A DNA stretch of 52,340 nt, taken from Burkholderiaceae bacterium (lineage in GTDB: Bacteria > Pseudomonadota > Gammaproteobacteria > Burkholderiales > Rhodocyclaceae). This document shows, in pieces, positions 1 to 10,101 of this stretch (positions are counted from its first letter, which is position 1; the number at the start of each line of letters is the position of its first letter). Both the position numbers and the translations under genes were made by a program. The DNA lies in NCBI GenBank assembly GCA_021738065.1, contig JAIPCT010000014.1, positions 1-52,340 on the forward strand, in the 5' to 3' direction. The notes beneath the pieces are model-generated. The model saw only the letters and a list, made by a program, of their open reading frames with translations. It had not been told where the DNA came from and searched no databases.

Positions 1-26
1 GCCGTGTCGCCGTGCGCGCCGTGGTT
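1..26. repeat. Intergenic palindrome family P, right arm only (cut by window edge)
   Basis: The window opens with units GCCGTGTCGCC and GCCGTGGT, the same sequence as the right arm of the complete copy at 17633-17762. The matching left arm would lie upstream of the window. The following bases up to 170 hold no convincing gene. Confidence 0.7.
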
Positions 27-170
27 AACGCCCTGTTTCCCAGTAAAAAGTCGACGCTGATGAAACAACTGCGCTACAGGGCGGTCGAGCAAAAGACACT
101 CTCCTCGCCGTAGCGGATGGCGAGACGGTGTTCTGCTTGCCCGAACGTCCTGCGCGGGAAAAAACGGCGG

Positions 171-1337
171 CTAAAGCGTGCGTAGCCGCTCGGCGGCAGC
201 GGCGAGTGTGGTCTCGTTCTTGGCAAAGCAGAAGCGGATAACGCGCCGGTCCTCCCCATCGGGATTGAATGCCGAAACCGGAATCGCGGCGACGCCATGC
301 GCCTTGGTCAGGCGCTGGACAAACTGCGTGTCCGTCTCATCGCTGATCGCCGCGTAGGTCGCCAACTGAAAATAGGTGCCATCGCAGGGCAGCAGGGCGA
401 AGCGCGAACCTTCCATCTGCTGGCGGAAGTAATCGCGCTTGGCCTGGTAAAAAGCCGCCAGGTCGTCGGCGAAGCCGGGCTGCTCGCGCATGAAGTCGGC
501 GAGGGCCAGCTGCGCCGGATGGTGTACCGTGAAAACGATGAACTGATGCGCTTTGCGAAACTCCGCCATCAGGGCGCGGGGGGCGATACAGTAGCCGACC
601 TTCCAGCCGGTGACGTGATAGGTCTTGCCAAAACTCGAAACAACGAAGCTGCGCTCACGCAAGCCCGGATAACGCGTCACGCTCTCGTGCCGGGCCCTGG
701 CGTCACCGGACCGGGTGAATATCACGTGCTCATAGACTTCGTCGCTGACCACGACAATCTTGGTGCCCCGCACCAGGGATTCCAGCATCGCCATGTCATC
801 CGCCGACCACACCGCGCCGCTCGGGTTGTGCGGCGAATTGATGATGATCATGCGGGTACGAGGCGTGATCAGGGCGCGCACCTCGTCCCAGTCGGGCTTG
901 AACTCCGGAAAGCGCAAATGGGCAAACACCGCATGGCCGCCATTGAGCTCGATGCCTGGCACGTAAGAGTCGTACACCGGAGCGAAAACGATCACTTCGT
1001 CGCCGGAGCGGACGCAGGCCGCGATCGCGGTATAGATCGCCTGGGTCGCCCCGGCGGTCACGGTGACTTCGCTTTCCGGGTCATAGTCGGCGAGGTAGAG
1101 CCGCGCCACTTTTTCCGCAATCGCCTCGCGCAAGGCCGGCACACCGGCCATGGGCGGATACTGGTTGGCGCCGGCGACCATATGGTGCGTGACCCGCTCG
1201 AGCAGCAAAGGCGACGGCGAAAAATCGGGGAAGCCCTGCGACAGATTGATCGCGTCATGCTCGGCGGCCAAGCGCGACATGACGGTGAAAATCGTCGTGC
1301 CGACATTGGGCAAGCGCGAAGGCAGGTAGAGGCTCAT
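171..1337 (-). CDS. PLP-dependent aminotransferase, YbdL/methionine aminotransferase type
   Basis: A fold-type I pyridoxal-phosphate aminotransferase of 388 residues, close to the usual 380-390 of the YbdL/kynurenine aminotransferase group. Visible features are NLSQGFPDF near residue 31, the cofactor-site stretch INSPHNPSG near 166-174, SDEVYEH near 199, and the Schiff-base lysine K238 in SSFGKTYHVTGWKVGY. Members transaminate methionine and some aromatic amino acids with 2-oxo acids; the exact substrate cannot be read from sequence. The short segment TRSGDARA near 208-215 looks longer than in relatives I remember. It is the last gene of a minus-strand run and is separated from the FKBP gene by a palindromic repeat. 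Confidence 0.88.
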   Translation of the reverse strand: MSLYLPSRLPNVGTTIFTVMSRLAAEHDAINLSQGFPDFSPSPLLLERVTHHMVAGANQYPPMAGVPALREAIAEKVARLYLADYDPESEVTVTAGATQAIYTAIAACVRSGDEVIVFAPVYDSYVPGIELNGGHAVFAHLRFPEFKPDWDEVRALITPRTRMIIINSPHNPSGAVWSADDMAMLESLVRGTKIVVVSDEVYEHVIFTRSGDARARHESVTRYPGLRERSFVVSSFGKTYHVTGWKVGYCIAPRALMAEFRKAHQFIVFTVHHPAQLALADFMREQPGFADDLAAFYQAKRDYFRQQMEGSRFALLPCDGTYFQLATYAAISDETDTQFVQRLTKAHGVAAIPVSAFNPDGEDRRVIRFCFAKNETTLAAAAERLRTL

Positions 1338-1378
1338 GGCAGAAATTGAACTAATCGCCGATTAACTTGGAAAGCATC

Positions 1379-1442
1379 ACCACAGAGACCACGGAGAAAC
1401 TACACGCGAAGTCAGTTCCGCCCTCCTCCGTGCTCTCCGTGG
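1379..1442. repeat. Intergenic palindrome family P, copy 1 (CAGAG/CGGAG type)
   Basis: The left arm at 1379-1396 (ACCACAGAGACCACGGAG) pairs with the right arm at 1426-1442 (CTCCGTGCTCTCCGTGG) with two mismatches around a loop of about 30 bases. It lies between the FKBP gene and the aminotransferase gene, both read on the minus strand. The rest of the 1338-1512 gap shows no gene. Confidence 0.85.
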
Positions 1443-1512
1443 AAACTATTTGACGTTCCATTGACTTCTCGATGGCTGATCACTAGTGAGACGCGGCGTT
1501 TGGCTGCCGCTT

Positions 1513-1857
1513 TCAGCTCAAGCCAAGCAGTTCCACTTCGAAGACCAGGGTCGCGTTGGGCGGAATCACGCCGCCGGCGCCGCGCGCGCCGTAGCCGAGT
1601 TCAGGCGGAATGGTCAGTTTGCGCGAACCGCCGATCTTCATGCCCTGCACACCTTCATCCCAACCGGCGATGACATGTTGACGCCCGAGCGGAAACTCGA
1701 AGGCTTCGTTGCGATCCTTGCTTGAATCAAACTTCTTGCCGTCGGTCAGCCAGCCTGTGTAATGCACCGAAACGGTCTGCCCGACACTGGCCTCGGCGCC
1801 TTCGCCAACAACCAGTTCTTCGATGACAAGGCCGCTGGCCGTGGTGGTTTGAGTCAT
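1513..1857 (-). CDS. FKBP-type peptidyl-prolyl cis-trans isomerase
   Basis: A single-domain FK506-binding isomerase of 114 residues that speeds proline cis-trans isomerisation, probably in the cytoplasm because no signal peptide is present. It shows the family signatures VSVHYTGWL near residue 29, F-D-S-S in the active-site loop, [12 protein letters not shown] near 62-73, and the C-terminal [13 protein letters not shown] strand. The ATG at 1857 is chosen because GGAG lies 6-9 bases upstream of it; an upstream start at 1881 would add eight unrelated residues. The gene follows the PAS-GGDEF-EAL gene by only 37 bases and may be cotranscribed. Confidence 0.93.
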   Translation of the reverse strand: MTQTTTASGLVIEELVVGEGAEASVGQTVSVHYTGWLTDGKKFDSSKDRNEAFEFPLGRQHVIAGWDEGVQGMKIGGSRKLTIPPELGYGARGAGGVIPPNATLVFEVELLGLS

Positions 1858-1894
1858 GGGTAATCTCCGGAACAAAAACAAAAAGGGTCGGCCA

Positions 1895-4477
1895 TTATGC
1901 CTGAGCGCTCAGCAGCATCGGCGGCTCGAAGATACGGTCGGCGTCTTCGGGCGGCAGGGGACGCGAGAATAGATAACCCTGAAATTTCTCGCAGCCGAGG
2001 CCGAGCAGAAGTCGACGTTGCTCGTGGGTTTCGACGCCTTCCGCGAGAATCTCCAGGCCGAGACTTTTGGCCAGACCGATGATGGCCGTGACAATCGCGG
2101 CATCTTCGGGATCAACAGTCAGATCGCGAATAAAGCTCTGGTCGATTTTCAACTTGTGCATCGCGAATCGCTTGAGATAACTCAGGCTCGAATAACCCGT
2201 ACCAAAATCATCGATGGCCAGCCGTATGCCCATGGCCGAGATTTCCTCAAGCTTGGCCTGCGTCTCGCCAATGTCGTGCATCAGCGTCGATTCGGTGATT
2301 TCCAGCTCCAGCAGTCGAGCCGGCTGCCCCGTATCGGCCAGAATCCGGCGCAAGTATTCGACCAGATCGGCCTGCCGAAACTGGCGCGGCGAAAGGTTGA
2401 CCGAGACCGGCAGCAAGGGCCGGCCCTCCTGCTGCCACTGGCGGTTCTGCCGCAGCGCTTCGGCCAGAACCCACTCGCCGAGCGGCACGATCAAACCGGT
2501 TTCTTCCGCGATGGGGATGAACTCGGCAGGGGAAACCATGCCGTTTTCCGGATCGTTCCAGCGCACCAGCGCCTCCATCCCACATACCACGCGGCGCGGC
2601 CAGTCGATCAGGGGCTGGTAGTGCAGCAACAACTGCTCGTGTTCGACGGCATGCCGCAGCCGGTTCTCCATGGTGAAGAAATGCTCGGCCTGCTCATTCA
2701 TCTTGCGGGCAAAAAACTGGAAGTTGTTGCGTCCGGCTTCCTTGGCGTGATACATCGCCGTGTCGGCGTTCTTCATGAGCGCAAAAACCTCGGCGCCGTC
2801 GTCGGGAAACACACTGATGCCGATCGACGGTGTGACACGCAGCTGATGGCCCTCGATACTCACGGCGATTGCCAGCGAATGAATCATCTTCTCCGCCACC
2901 TGCACCGCGTCGTCGGGCGTGGCAATCTCGTGCAGGACGATCACGAACTCATCGCCCCCCAGGCGCGAGACCGTATCGACCGCCCGCACCACGCTGCGCA
3001 AGCGTTCCGCGACATGCTTCAACAGCTCGTCGCCGACAAAGTGGCCCAGGGTATCGTTGATGCTCTTGAAGCGGTCGAGATCGAGAAACATCACGGCGAC
3101 ACGATGCCGGCCGCGCTGCGCCTGCGCCAGAGCCTGTTCCAGTCGGTCATGCAGCAAGGTGCGATTGGGCAGGCCGGTCAGATTGTCATGGTGGGCGATA
3201 TGCCAGATGCGCTGCTCGGCCTGCATCCGTTCAAACACCTCCTCTTGCAACTGGGTGTTGGTATTCGCCAGTTCGGCGGTGCGTTCGATGACGCGCTGCT
3301 CCAGTTCTTCATGAGCGCGCAGCAACGCTTCCTCCGCCTGATGCCGTTCGGTGACATCCTCGAAAATCCAGGTCAGGTCGAAACTCGCTGTCTGACCCGC
3401 GACCTGGCGCCCGGTGGCACGCACCCAGAAGCTATGACCGTCGCGATGACGCACCCGGATCTCGCCGACATAGGTGCGGCCTGCGGTGAGAATCGGCAAT
3501 GCTTCCGCGCTGTGGCGCTGGTAGTCCTCTTCGCTGAGATAGAACACACGCGTCGAGCGGCCCTGCAACTCCGCCGTTTCGTAACCGAAAATCTCCGCCA
3601 GCCTGCGGTTGCAGCGCTCCACCATGCGGTCGCGCGAGAACAGGATGCCGACCGCCGCGTTGTCGAAAATCATCTGCTGCTCGTCGAAGGCGTGTCGCGC
3701 CCGTTCTTCGGCTTCGTGGGTGGCCGTGACGTCCTCGGCGATCCAGACCGATCCGGCATGAGGGTGTGCCGGATCGAAGGCGGTCCCGCTCATGCGCAAC
3801 CAGGCGGTCTTGCCGTCGCGGCGAATGAACGACTGTTCGCGGCGGTGCGCAATGCCGGTGGAGATTTCTGAATACACCTGTTCACCGATGCGCTCGAATT
3901 CTTCATCCGTATTGAATATCCGTCGCGCCGACTGGCCTGCCAGCGTACCTACCGGCATGTCGAAAATTTCCTCGAAACGGCTGTTGCAGCGAATGAAAAC
4001 ACGGTTGCGTGCAACCGCGATACCCACCGAGGCGGACTCGAATATTGCCGACAGTTCGCGCGTGCTGCGTTCGAGAGCGTCGATCAGCGCGCGGTCTTCG
4101 GTGATGTCCTCGATGATCCACAGCGTGCCATCGCTCGGATGCTCGGGATCGACCGCCTTGGCCGAAACACGGCACCAGAACAATTCGCCGTTCTTGCGCT
4201 TGAGTTGCGTCTCGGCGCGAAATGAGGTGCCGCTTACAAGCACCGGTCCGGCTTCGCGCCCTAGTGCCGAGTAGGCGTCCTGGTCGGCATAGAGGATCAG
4301 CGCGGACTGGTTGATGAACTCGTCCAGCGTATAGCCGAACATCTCGGCGCAGAGGCGATTGGCCTGAACCAGGCGCCGATTGTGCGAAAACAGGATGCCG
4401 ACAGTGGCATTCTCGAAAATCGCGTTGAGTTCGAGCGCAATTTTCTTCGGTGGCAAGGGAAGTCGACTACCGCCCAT
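1895..4477 (-). CDS. PAS(x3)-GGDEF-EAL cyclic-di-GMP signalling protein
   Basis: A soluble sensor with three PAS domains (roughly residues 15-130, 140-255 and 265-380), a short coiled-coil linker ([17 protein letters not shown]), a GGDEF domain and an EAL domain. The diguanylate cyclase motif is an intact GGDEF near residue 505, and the phosphodiesterase motif is an intact EAL in MEALVRW near residue 634, so both synthesis and breakdown of c-di-GMP are possible. No membrane helices are visible, so PAS domains probably sense a cytoplasmic cue or bound cofactor. The start is uncertain: a GTG at 4495 and an ATG at 4477 are in frame, and both overlap the upstream reductase gene, which suggests translational coupling. 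Confidence 0.93.
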   Translation of the reverse strand: MGGSRLPLPPKKIALELNAIFENATVGILFSHNRRLVQANRLCAEMFGYTLDEFINQSALILYADQDAYSALGREAGPVLVSGTSFRAETQLKRKNGELFWCRVSAKAVDPEHPSDGTLWIIEDITEDRALIDALERSTRELSAIFESASVGIAVARNRVFIRCNSRFEEIFDMPVGTLAGQSARRIFNTDEEFERIGEQVYSEISTGIAHRREQSFIRRDGKTAWLRMSGTAFDPAHPHAGSVWIAEDVTATHEAEERARHAFDEQQMIFDNAAVGILFSRDRMVERCNRRLAEIFGYETAELQGRSTRVFYLSEEDYQRHSAEALPILTAGRTYVGEIRVRHRDGHSFWVRATGRQVAGQTASFDLTWIFEDVTERHQAEEALLRAHEELEQRVIERTAELANTNTQLQEEVFERMQAEQRIWHIAHHDNLTGLPNRTLLHDRLEQALAQAQRGRHRVAVMFLDLDRFKSINDTLGHFVGDELLKHVAERLRSVVRAVDTVSRLGGDEFVIVLHEIATPDDAVQVAEKMIHSLAIAVSIEGHQLRVTPSIGISVFPDDGAEVFALMKNADTAMYHAKEAGRNNFQFFARKMNEQAEHFFTMENRLRHAVEHEQLLLHYQPLIDWPRRVVCGMEALVRWNDPENGMVSPAEFIPIAEETGLIVPLGEWVLAEALRQNRQWQQEGRPLLPVSVNLSPRQFRQADLVEYLRRILADTGQPARLLELEITESTLMHDIGETQAKLEEISAMGIRLAIDDFGTGYSSLSYLKRFAMHKLKIDQSFIRDLTVDPEDAAIVTAIIGLAKSLGLEILAEGVETHEQRRLLLGLGCEKFQGYLFSRPLPPEDADRIFEPPMLLSAQA

Positions 4478-5357
4478 GCGCCATATCCGAGGCACTACCG
4501 GTTTCCAGGACGCGCAGCAGCGCGGAAGTGTCGCTCTTGCCCCATCCTTGTCCCATCAGCGCATTCAGTTGCTGCCATACCGCGGCCGATACGGGCAAGG
4601 CAGCGCCGATCCGGCTCGCTTCGTCCATCAGCAGCGCATAGTCCTTGTGGTGCAGACGCGCTTCGACACCAGCCATGAAGTCCCGCGTCGCCATGCGACC
4701 GCCGAATACATCCAGCACCCGCGAGCCGGCGGAGCCGCCCAGCATGGCGGTACGAACCAGCGCGAAGTCGACACCCGACGCGGCGGCGAGTCGCGCCGCT
4801 TCCGCCGTCGCTTCGATCGCCGCGACCATGATCATCTGATTGCAAGCCTTGGCCACCTGCCCGGCGCCGGTTTCGCCAACGCGCACGATGGTTTTGCCCA
4901 GCGCCTCGAAGATCGGTTGCAGCCGTGTCGCCAGCGCCGACTTTCCGCCCCACATGATGGCCAGCGCCGCATTCTGCGCACCTGTGCTGCCACCGGAAAC
5001 CGGGGCGTCGACGAAGTCGACGCCTTGCCCGGCGTAGCGCGCGGCCAAGCGGCGCGCGGCGGAGGCGGCAATGGTGGAAAAATCGAGGTGCAGGCCGCCC
5101 GGCGCGAAGCCTTGCGCCAGACCCTCCGCGCCGAAGGCGAGCGCCTCGACATCCGCGCTGGCGGTGACATTGGTGCATACGATGTCGGCCTGGCGCGCCA
5201 CCTCGGCCGGCGATCCACAGCGACGGGCTCCCAGCGCAAGCAGCTCAGCGGCCGACTCGGGGCGGCGCGACCAGACAAACAGGCTGTGCCCGGCGCGCAG
5301 CAGATGCTCGGCCATCGGTCGACCCATCGCGCCAAAGCCGATAAAACCCAGGTTCAA
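4467..5357 (-). CDS. NAD(P)-dependent reductase, 3-hydroxyisobutyrate dehydrogenase family
   Basis: A beta-hydroxyacid dehydrogenase of 296 residues. It has the N-terminal dinucleotide-binding motif GFIGFGAMGRPMA, the substrate-site motif DAPVSGGSTGAQ near 117-128, and the catalytic lysine K170 in GQVAKACNQM. Possible activities include tartronate semialdehyde, succinic semialdehyde or 3-hydroxyisobutyrate reduction; the sequence does not decide. The start is TTG at 5357, overlapping the TGA of the upstream DUF4202 gene, so the two are probably translationally coupled. Residues 139-145 (KSALATR) are encoded by one copy of the short coding repeat described in the findings. Confidence 0.88.
   Translation of the reverse strand: MNLGFIGFGAMGRPMAEHLLRAGHSLFVWSRRPESAAELLALGARRCGSPAEVARQADIVCTNVTASADVEALAFGAEGLAQGFAPGGLHLDFSTIAASAARRLAARYAGQGVDFVDAPVSGGSTGAQNAALAIMWGGKSALATRLQPIFEALGKTIVRVGETGAGQVAKACNQMIMVAAIEATAEAARLAAASGVDFALVRTAMLGGSAGSRVLDVFGGRMATRDFMAGVEARLHHKDYALLMDEASRIGAALPVSAAVWQQLNALMGQGWGKSDTSALLRVLETGSASDMAHGR
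4922..4944 (-). repeat. Coding repeat K, copy in the reductase gene
   Basis: On the minus strand this reads the core GTCGGCGCTGGCGACACGG exactly. It is translated as KSALATR in the reductase, the second forward frame of the element. Confidence 0.75.
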
Positions 5358-5965
5358 GGCGCGCTGCCCGCCGGGCTGATGGCCTTGTTGATCAGGGGTA
5401 CCAGGGCCTCAGGCAGTTTGATGGCGCCGGACAAGGCGAATCGATGCGCCGCATCCGACATCTTGTTCCAGGTCTTGCGTACTATGCCCAGCCATTTCGC
5501 CTCGTCGTAATCCGGCTTGCTGCTGGCGAATCCGAGCATGTAGTGTTCGATGAAAACCAGGTCGGCGACGTCTTCGAGCAGCTGGGTTTCCGGGTTGACC
5601 TTGAGGCCGCGCTTGCCAACCGCAGCCATGACGCGTTCGACCAGGTCATCTTCGTAGCCGACCTGACGCATCAGCGCCCCGGCCGTTTCGGCGTGGAGCT
5701 TGTACAAGCCCGTGCGCCAGGCATGGTAGCCCTCCTTCGTCATCGGATAGCTGCTGCGGGGCACAGTCCAGCGCCGGATGTGCTGGGCGCGGACGGCCAG
5801 CCGCACGGCCTCGGATGCATCGGGCGCGAAACGATCCAGCATTTCCGACATGCGCCGGCCGTAGAGCAGTTCCTTGGGCTGGCCGGCGTCCAGATTGGGG
5901 TCTTCCGCGTTGGCCGCGTCAAATAGCGCGATGGCGCGATTGAATCGATCCTGCTGTGCACTCAT
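5354..5965 (-). CDS. DUF4202 family protein
   Basis: A predicted cytoplasmic protein of 203 residues matching the DUF4202 family by its conserved N-terminus (FNRAIALFDAANAEDP, KELLYGRRM) and by histidine-rich stretches (AQHIRRW, YKLHAETAG, LVFIEHYMLGF). Function is not established. The ATG at 5965 is preferred over one at 5986 because the family begins near the QDRFNRAI segment. The gene is 64 bases downstream of argJ and its stop codon overlaps the TTG start of the reductase, so argJ, this gene, the reductase and the PAS-GGDEF-EAL gene could form one transcript. Confidence 0.85.
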   Translation of the reverse strand: MSAQQDRFNRAIALFDAANAEDPNLDAGQPKELLYGRRMSEMLDRFAPDASEAVRLAVRAQHIRRWTVPRSSYPMTKEGYHAWRTGLYKLHAETAGALMRQVGYEDDLVERVMAAVGKRGLKVNPETQLLEDVADLVFIEHYMLGFASSKPDYDEAKWLGIVRKTWNKMSDAAHRFALSGAIKLPEALVPLINKAISPAGSAP

Positions 5966-6028
5966 GGCTGATCCTTCGTGTGACAAACCTGGGCAGTGCC
6001 AAACTTGAAGCCGGCATCTTAGACGAGA

Positions 6029-7306
6029 CTACGAGCGGTAGTCGGCATTGATCTTGACGTAATCGTAGGACAGGTCGCAGGTCCAGACCGTGGCCTCCGC
6101 AGTGCCGCGGCCGAGATCGACGCGGACGGTAATTTCGGCGGCCGCCATGATGCGCGCGCCATCTTCCTCGCGATAGCTCGCGGCGCGGCCGCCGTTTTCG
6201 GAAACCAGCACTTCCTCGAATTGATCGCCTAAGCGACTGCCCAGCCAGACGCGAACGGCGGCGGCGTCCAGATCAGTGATGCCTGCGTATCCGATGGCGG
6301 CGAGAATGCGGCCAAGGTTGGGATCGGAAGCGAAAAAGGCCGTCTTGACCAGCGGCGAATGCGCTATGGCATAAGCCACCAGGCGGCATTCGTCCACCGT
6401 CGCGCCAGCGCCGACTTTCACGGTGATGAACTTGGTGGCGCCCTCGCCGTCGCGCACGATGGCCTGCGCCAGCTCCTGCGCCACGGCGATGACCGCGGCG
6501 CGCACGACCGGCCAATGGGGCGAGGCCTCGCTCTCGATCATGCACCCCGACGCGCCCGTGGCAATGACGACAAAGGAATCATTGGTCGAGGTGTCGCCGT
6601 CCACCGTAATGCAATTGAAGGACACGTCCGCGGCGTCCCGCGCCAATTGCTGCAACAAGGCCGGAGCGATGCCGGCATCGGTGGCGACGAAACCGAGCAT
6701 GGTGGCCATGTTGGGGCGAATCATCCCGGCGCCTTTGCTGATGCCGGTGACGGTGATCGAAAAGTTATGCGCAGCGGTATCCCCTGGCGGGACGGCGCTG
6801 GTGACACGGCGACTGGCGGCTTTGGCCACCGTATCGGTGGTCATGATGGCGTGCGCGGCGGCGTGCCAGTGGTCGGCGGCGAGATCCGCCTGCGCTGCCG
6901 GCAGGCCGGCAATCAGGCGCTCGACCGGCAAATGTTCGAGAATCACGCCGGTCGAGAACGGCAGCACTTCAGCGGCCTGGCAGCCCAGCAATTGCGCCAC
7001 CGCGGCACAGGTCTCGCGCGCCGCGCGCAGGCCTTGCTCGCCGGTCGCCGCATTGGCGATGCCGGTGTTGATCACCAGGGCACGAATGCCGCCGCCACTG
7101 GCCAGGTGCTCGCGACACAAGATGACGGGCGCGGCACAACATCGGTTCTGCGTGAACACGCCGGCCGCCTGACTGCCCGGCGCAAACTCGATCAAGCTCA
7201 GGTCGCGCCTGTTTTTCTTGCGAATGCCTGCCTCTGCCGTGCCGAGGCGGACACCGGCGACAGGGAACAGGGCTTCAGCGGCAGGGGTGGCGTAATTGAC
7301 AGGCAT
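6029..7306 (-). CDS. argJ: Bifunctional glutamate N-acetyltransferase/amino-acid acetyltransferase ArgJ
   Basis: ArgJ recycles the acetyl group in arginine synthesis by transferring it from N-acetylornithine to glutamate. The 425-residue precursor carries the self-cleavage site in [16 protein letters not shown], where the threonine of ATML is the nucleophile, plus [15 protein letters not shown] and a C-terminal INADYRS like other ArgJ proteins. The ATG at 7306 gives MPVNYATP; a start four codons upstream is less likely. Two stretches look modified by the coding repeat: residues about 165-172 (RRVTSAV, antisense reading) and about 296-303 (KVGAGAT). The first makes the loop before the cleavage site roughly eight residues longer than in homologues I recall. 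It sits 48 bases downstream of glnE. Confidence 0.95.
   Translation of the reverse strand: MPVNYATPAAEALFPVAGVRLGTAEAGIRKKNRRDLSLIEFAPGSQAAGVFTQNRCCAAPVILCREHLASGGGIRALVINTGIANAATGEQGLRAARETCAAVAQLLGCQAAEVLPFSTGVILEHLPVERLIAGLPAAQADLAADHWHAAAHAIMTTDTVAKAASRRVTSAVPPGDTAAHNFSITVTGISKGAGMIRPNMATMLGFVATDAGIAPALLQQLARDAADVSFNCITVDGDTSTNDSFVVIATGASGCMIESEASPHWPVVRAAVIAVAQELAQAIVRDGEGATKFITVKVGAGATVDECRLVAYAIAHSPLVKTAFFASDPNLGRILAAIGYAGITDLDAAAVRVWLGSRLGDQFEEVLVSENGGRAASYREEDGARIMAAAEITVRVDLGRGTAEATVWTCDLSYDYVKINADYRS
6397..6418 (-). repeat. Coding repeat K, first copy in argJ
   Basis: The minus strand reads AAAGTCGGCGCTGGCGC then GACGG. It matches the element's left 16 bases but diverges at the right end. 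It is translated as KVGAGAT in ArgJ, the first forward frame. This is the weakest of the accepted copies. Confidence 0.45.
6791..6811 (+). repeat. Coding repeat K, second copy in argJ (reverse to gene)
   Basis: The plus strand reads GACGGCGCTGGTGACACGGC, one mismatch from the core. Because argJ is on the minus strand the element is read antisense, giving RRVTSAV. Confidence 0.7.
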
Positions 7307-7354
7307 GAGCGACTCCAAAAACAGTAAAGGGCGATGGCCGACGCGGGCGATGGA

Positions 7355-10036
7355 TCAACGGGTTTCGAACACCTGGTGCCACAAGTCGCGAACGGCGTCC
7401 ACCCGCTGTTGCACTTGCTCCGGCGCAACGCGCGGGCGCGCGCCGTTCAAACGCAATGCGTGTTGCATGCGGCGATAGTCGCGATAGGCATTGCGTACCT
7501 GCTCGGCGAGCGCGGGCGCAATCAGGCCCAGATCGCCGGCGATTTTCAGCAATGCGATATTGCCCAGGTTGCCGGTGAGTTCGGCGTGTTGATGCGAATA
7601 GCCGAGCACCAGGTACTGGACGATGAATTCGACATCGACCAGGCCGCCGGGATCATGCTTGAGGTCGAATACCGTCTCGCACTGGTCGCCCTTGGTGCCG
7701 TGAGCGTCCAGCATTTTTCGGCGCATGGCAAGGACCTCTTCGCTCAGCGTGGCCAGGTCGCGCTTTTGTCTCAGCACTTCGCAGCGGATGCGCTCGAAGG
7801 CGTCGCCTACCGCCGGGTCGCCCGCCGAGAAACGAGCGCGGGTCAAGGCCTGGTGTTCCCAGACCCAGGCCGATTCGATCTGATATTTGCGGAAGGCCTC
7901 GATCGAGCTCACCACCAGTCCGGATTCACCGTTGGGCCGCAGGCGCAAATCGGTTTCGAACAACTGTCCGGCCGAGGTCTGCGCCGAAAGCCAGGTATTC
8001 AGTCGCGTGCCGAGCCGGGAATAGTTTTCAGCCGCGTCGGGCGCCTCGTCGTCGAAAAGAAACACCAGATCGAGATCCGAGGCGTAGCCGAGTTCCTTGC
8101 CGCCGAGCTTGCCATAGCTGATGACGGCGAACTTCGGCGTCGCGACGTGGCGCTTGATGACCTTGGTCCAGGCCCATTCGATGGCGGCATCAAGCAGGGC
8201 GTCGGCCAGCGCCGAGAGATGATCGGCCAGCGCCTCCACGGTCAGCAAACCGGCGATGTCCTGCGTCAGCAAGCGGAAGGACTGGGCGTGATGCGCTTCC
8301 CGCAGCACATCCATCTGTTGTTCGGTATCGGGTTCGAGTTCCGCCAGTCGCTCGCGCAACTGGCGGCGGAACACCGACCAGTCGAACGTGGCCTGCAGCA
8401 GGCGGGGATCGAGAAGCTCATCGAGCAGTATCGGGTGGCGCTGCAGGTAGTTCGCCGCCCAGCTGGCGCTGCTGACCAGCTCCGCGACTTTTTGCAGGGC
8501 CTGCGGATACTGCTGCAGCAAGGCCAGATAGGCCGCGCGGCGGGAAATCGATTCGAGCAGGTCGATGCCGCGCGAGAGGGTTTCGTCGGGATTCGGCAGC
8601 GCCGCGGCGGCTTCGATCAGGCGCGGCACGAGGACGTCGAAACGGCGGCGAATATCCCTCGGCATCTGCTGATAGAGCGGCGCCGCACGCAGCGTCACCA
8701 TGCGCTGAACGGCCGCCGGCGGATTGCGGTAGCCGAGACGCTCGAAATTCTCCTCTTGGTCGTCGCCGCCGGCATCGTTCCACAGCCCGGCCAGCACATG
8801 CTCGCCCTGATCCGGATCGGAGAACACCTGCTCGAAATGGCGCGAGACGGTCGCCCGATGGTCGTCCAGTTCCGCCAGCAGCGCCTCGAAACTGGCGAAA
8901 CCCATGGCTTTCGCCACGCGCTGACGATCTTCGTCCACCAGCGGCAGGCTGTGCGTCTGCGCATCGTCGAGGTATTGCAGGCGGTGTTCGAGCCGGCGCA
9001 GAAAACCATAGGCGGCGTCCAGTTCGCCCGCCGCGTCGGGGGTCAAGGTGCCGCGCTCGGCCAAAAGCGCCAGCACCTTTTGCGTCGGCTTGATCTGCAA
9101 GGGCGCATCGCGCCCGCCGCGTATCAGCTGAAACACCTGGGCGATGAATTCGATTTCACGAATGCCGCCGGGGCCGAGCTTGATGTTGTCGGCCATGTCC
9201 TTCTTGGCCACCTCGCGGCGTATCTGCGCATGCAATCGGCGCATGGCGTTGATCGCGCCGAAATCGAAATACTTCCTGAAGACAAACGGCAACCTGATCT
9301 GCTCCAGCTCGTCGTGGCGGCTTCCGGTGAGCGGTCGCGCCTTGATCCAGGCGTAACGCTCCCATTCGCGCCCCTGCACGATGAAATAGTTTTCCAACAT
9401 CTCGAAGGAGCACACCAGCGGCCCGGAATCGCCGTTGGGTCGCAGGCGCATGTCGACGCGAAACACCTGGCCATCCTCGGTCGCCTCGGCGATGGCATTG
9501 ATCAGGCCGCGACCGAGCCGGTTGAAGAACTCGAAATTGGATATCGAGCGCGAGTTCGCAGGCGCTGAATCGGTCTCGCCGTCCTCCGGAAACACAAAAA
9601 TCAGATCGATGTCGGACGACACATTCAACTCGCGCCCGCCAAGCTTGCCCATGCCGATCACGATCAGATCCTGCGCGCCGCCGTCAACACCGCGCGGCGT
9701 GCCATAGCGCTCGACCAGGCCCGGGGTGAGTATTTCCACCGCCTTCCTCACCGCCAGCTCGGCAATCAGCGTCATGCATTCGGTGACCTCGGCCAGCGGC
9801 GCCAGGCCGGCCAGATCACGAGCGGCGATGCGCGCATAGGCCCGTTGCTTGAGTTGCCTCAGCATCGGTTTTAGGTTGGCTTCCGTCAGCGGCTGGGCCT
9901 CCAGCCAGGCCGAAAGTTCTTCGGCGCTGACCGGTTGCTGCAGCAGGGATTCGACTTCCGCCGCCAGGCTGGGCTTGGCCGCCAGCAAACGCCCAAGGTA
10001 ACGGGATGTTTCGACGATATCGGCGAGGTGGGGCAT
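7355..10036 (-). CDS. glnE: Bifunctional glutamine synthetase adenylyltransferase/deadenylase GlnE
   Basis: GlnE attaches and removes AMP on glutamine synthetase in response to PII and glutamine, tuning nitrogen assimilation. The 893-residue protein has two nucleotidyltransferase domains. The N-terminal one, which removes AMP, carries GMGKLGGRELNVSSDIDL near residue 127; the C-terminal one, which adds AMP, carries SYGKLGGKELGYASDLDLVF near 645. Length is a little below the 940 or so of the E. coli enzyme. It starts 65 bases from yhdP in the opposite direction and is followed by argJ. A long antisense open frame over it is a codon-bias shadow. Confidence 0.96.
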   Translation of the reverse strand: MPHLADIVETSRYLGRLLAAKPSLAAEVESLLQQPVSAEELSAWLEAQPLTEANLKPMLRQLKQRAYARIAARDLAGLAPLAEVTECMTLIAELAVRKAVEILTPGLVERYGTPRGVDGGAQDLIVIGMGKLGGRELNVSSDIDLIFVFPEDGETDSAPANSRSISNFEFFNRLGRGLINAIAEATEDGQVFRVDMRLRPNGDSGPLVCSFEMLENYFIVQGREWERYAWIKARPLTGSRHDELEQIRLPFVFRKYFDFGAINAMRRLHAQIRREVAKKDMADNIKLGPGGIREIEFIAQVFQLIRGGRDAPLQIKPTQKVLALLAERGTLTPDAAGELDAAYGFLRRLEHRLQYLDDAQTHSLPLVDEDRQRVAKAMGFASFEALLAELDDHRATVSRHFEQVFSDPDQGEHVLAGLWNDAGGDDQEENFERLGYRNPPAAVQRMVTLRAAPLYQQMPRDIRRRFDVLVPRLIEAAAALPNPDETLSRGIDLLESISRRAAYLALLQQYPQALQKVAELVSSASWAANYLQRHPILLDELLDPRLLQATFDWSVFRRQLRERLAELEPDTEQQMDVLREAHHAQSFRLLTQDIAGLLTVEALADHLSALADALLDAAIEWAWTKVIKRHVATPKFAVISYGKLGGKELGYASDLDLVFLFDDEAPDAAENYSRLGTRLNTWLSAQTSAGQLFETDLRLRPNGESGLVVSSIEAFRKYQIESAWVWEHQALTRARFSAGDPAVGDAFERIRCEVLRQKRDLATLSEEVLAMRRKMLDAHGTKGDQCETVFDLKHDPGGLVDVEFIVQYLVLGYSHQHAELTGNLGNIALLKIAGDLGLIAPALAEQVRNAYRDYRRMQHALRLNGARPRVAPEQVQQRVDAVRDLWHQVFETR

Positions 10037-10101
10037 CGGTTAGAATTTATGAATTCAGCGCTTTGATCGTCCATTTTAGCTTGGGCAAAGGCGCAGCCCC
10101 C

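Noticed and set aside
2018-3871. A 617-codon open frame antisense to the PAS-GGDEF-EAL gene
   Set aside because: Shadow frame without recognisable domains.
7334-9568. A 744-codon open frame antisense to glnE
   Set aside because: It is a codon-bias shadow in GC-rich DNA; glnE on the other strand has full-length domains and motifs, and this frame shows no family features.
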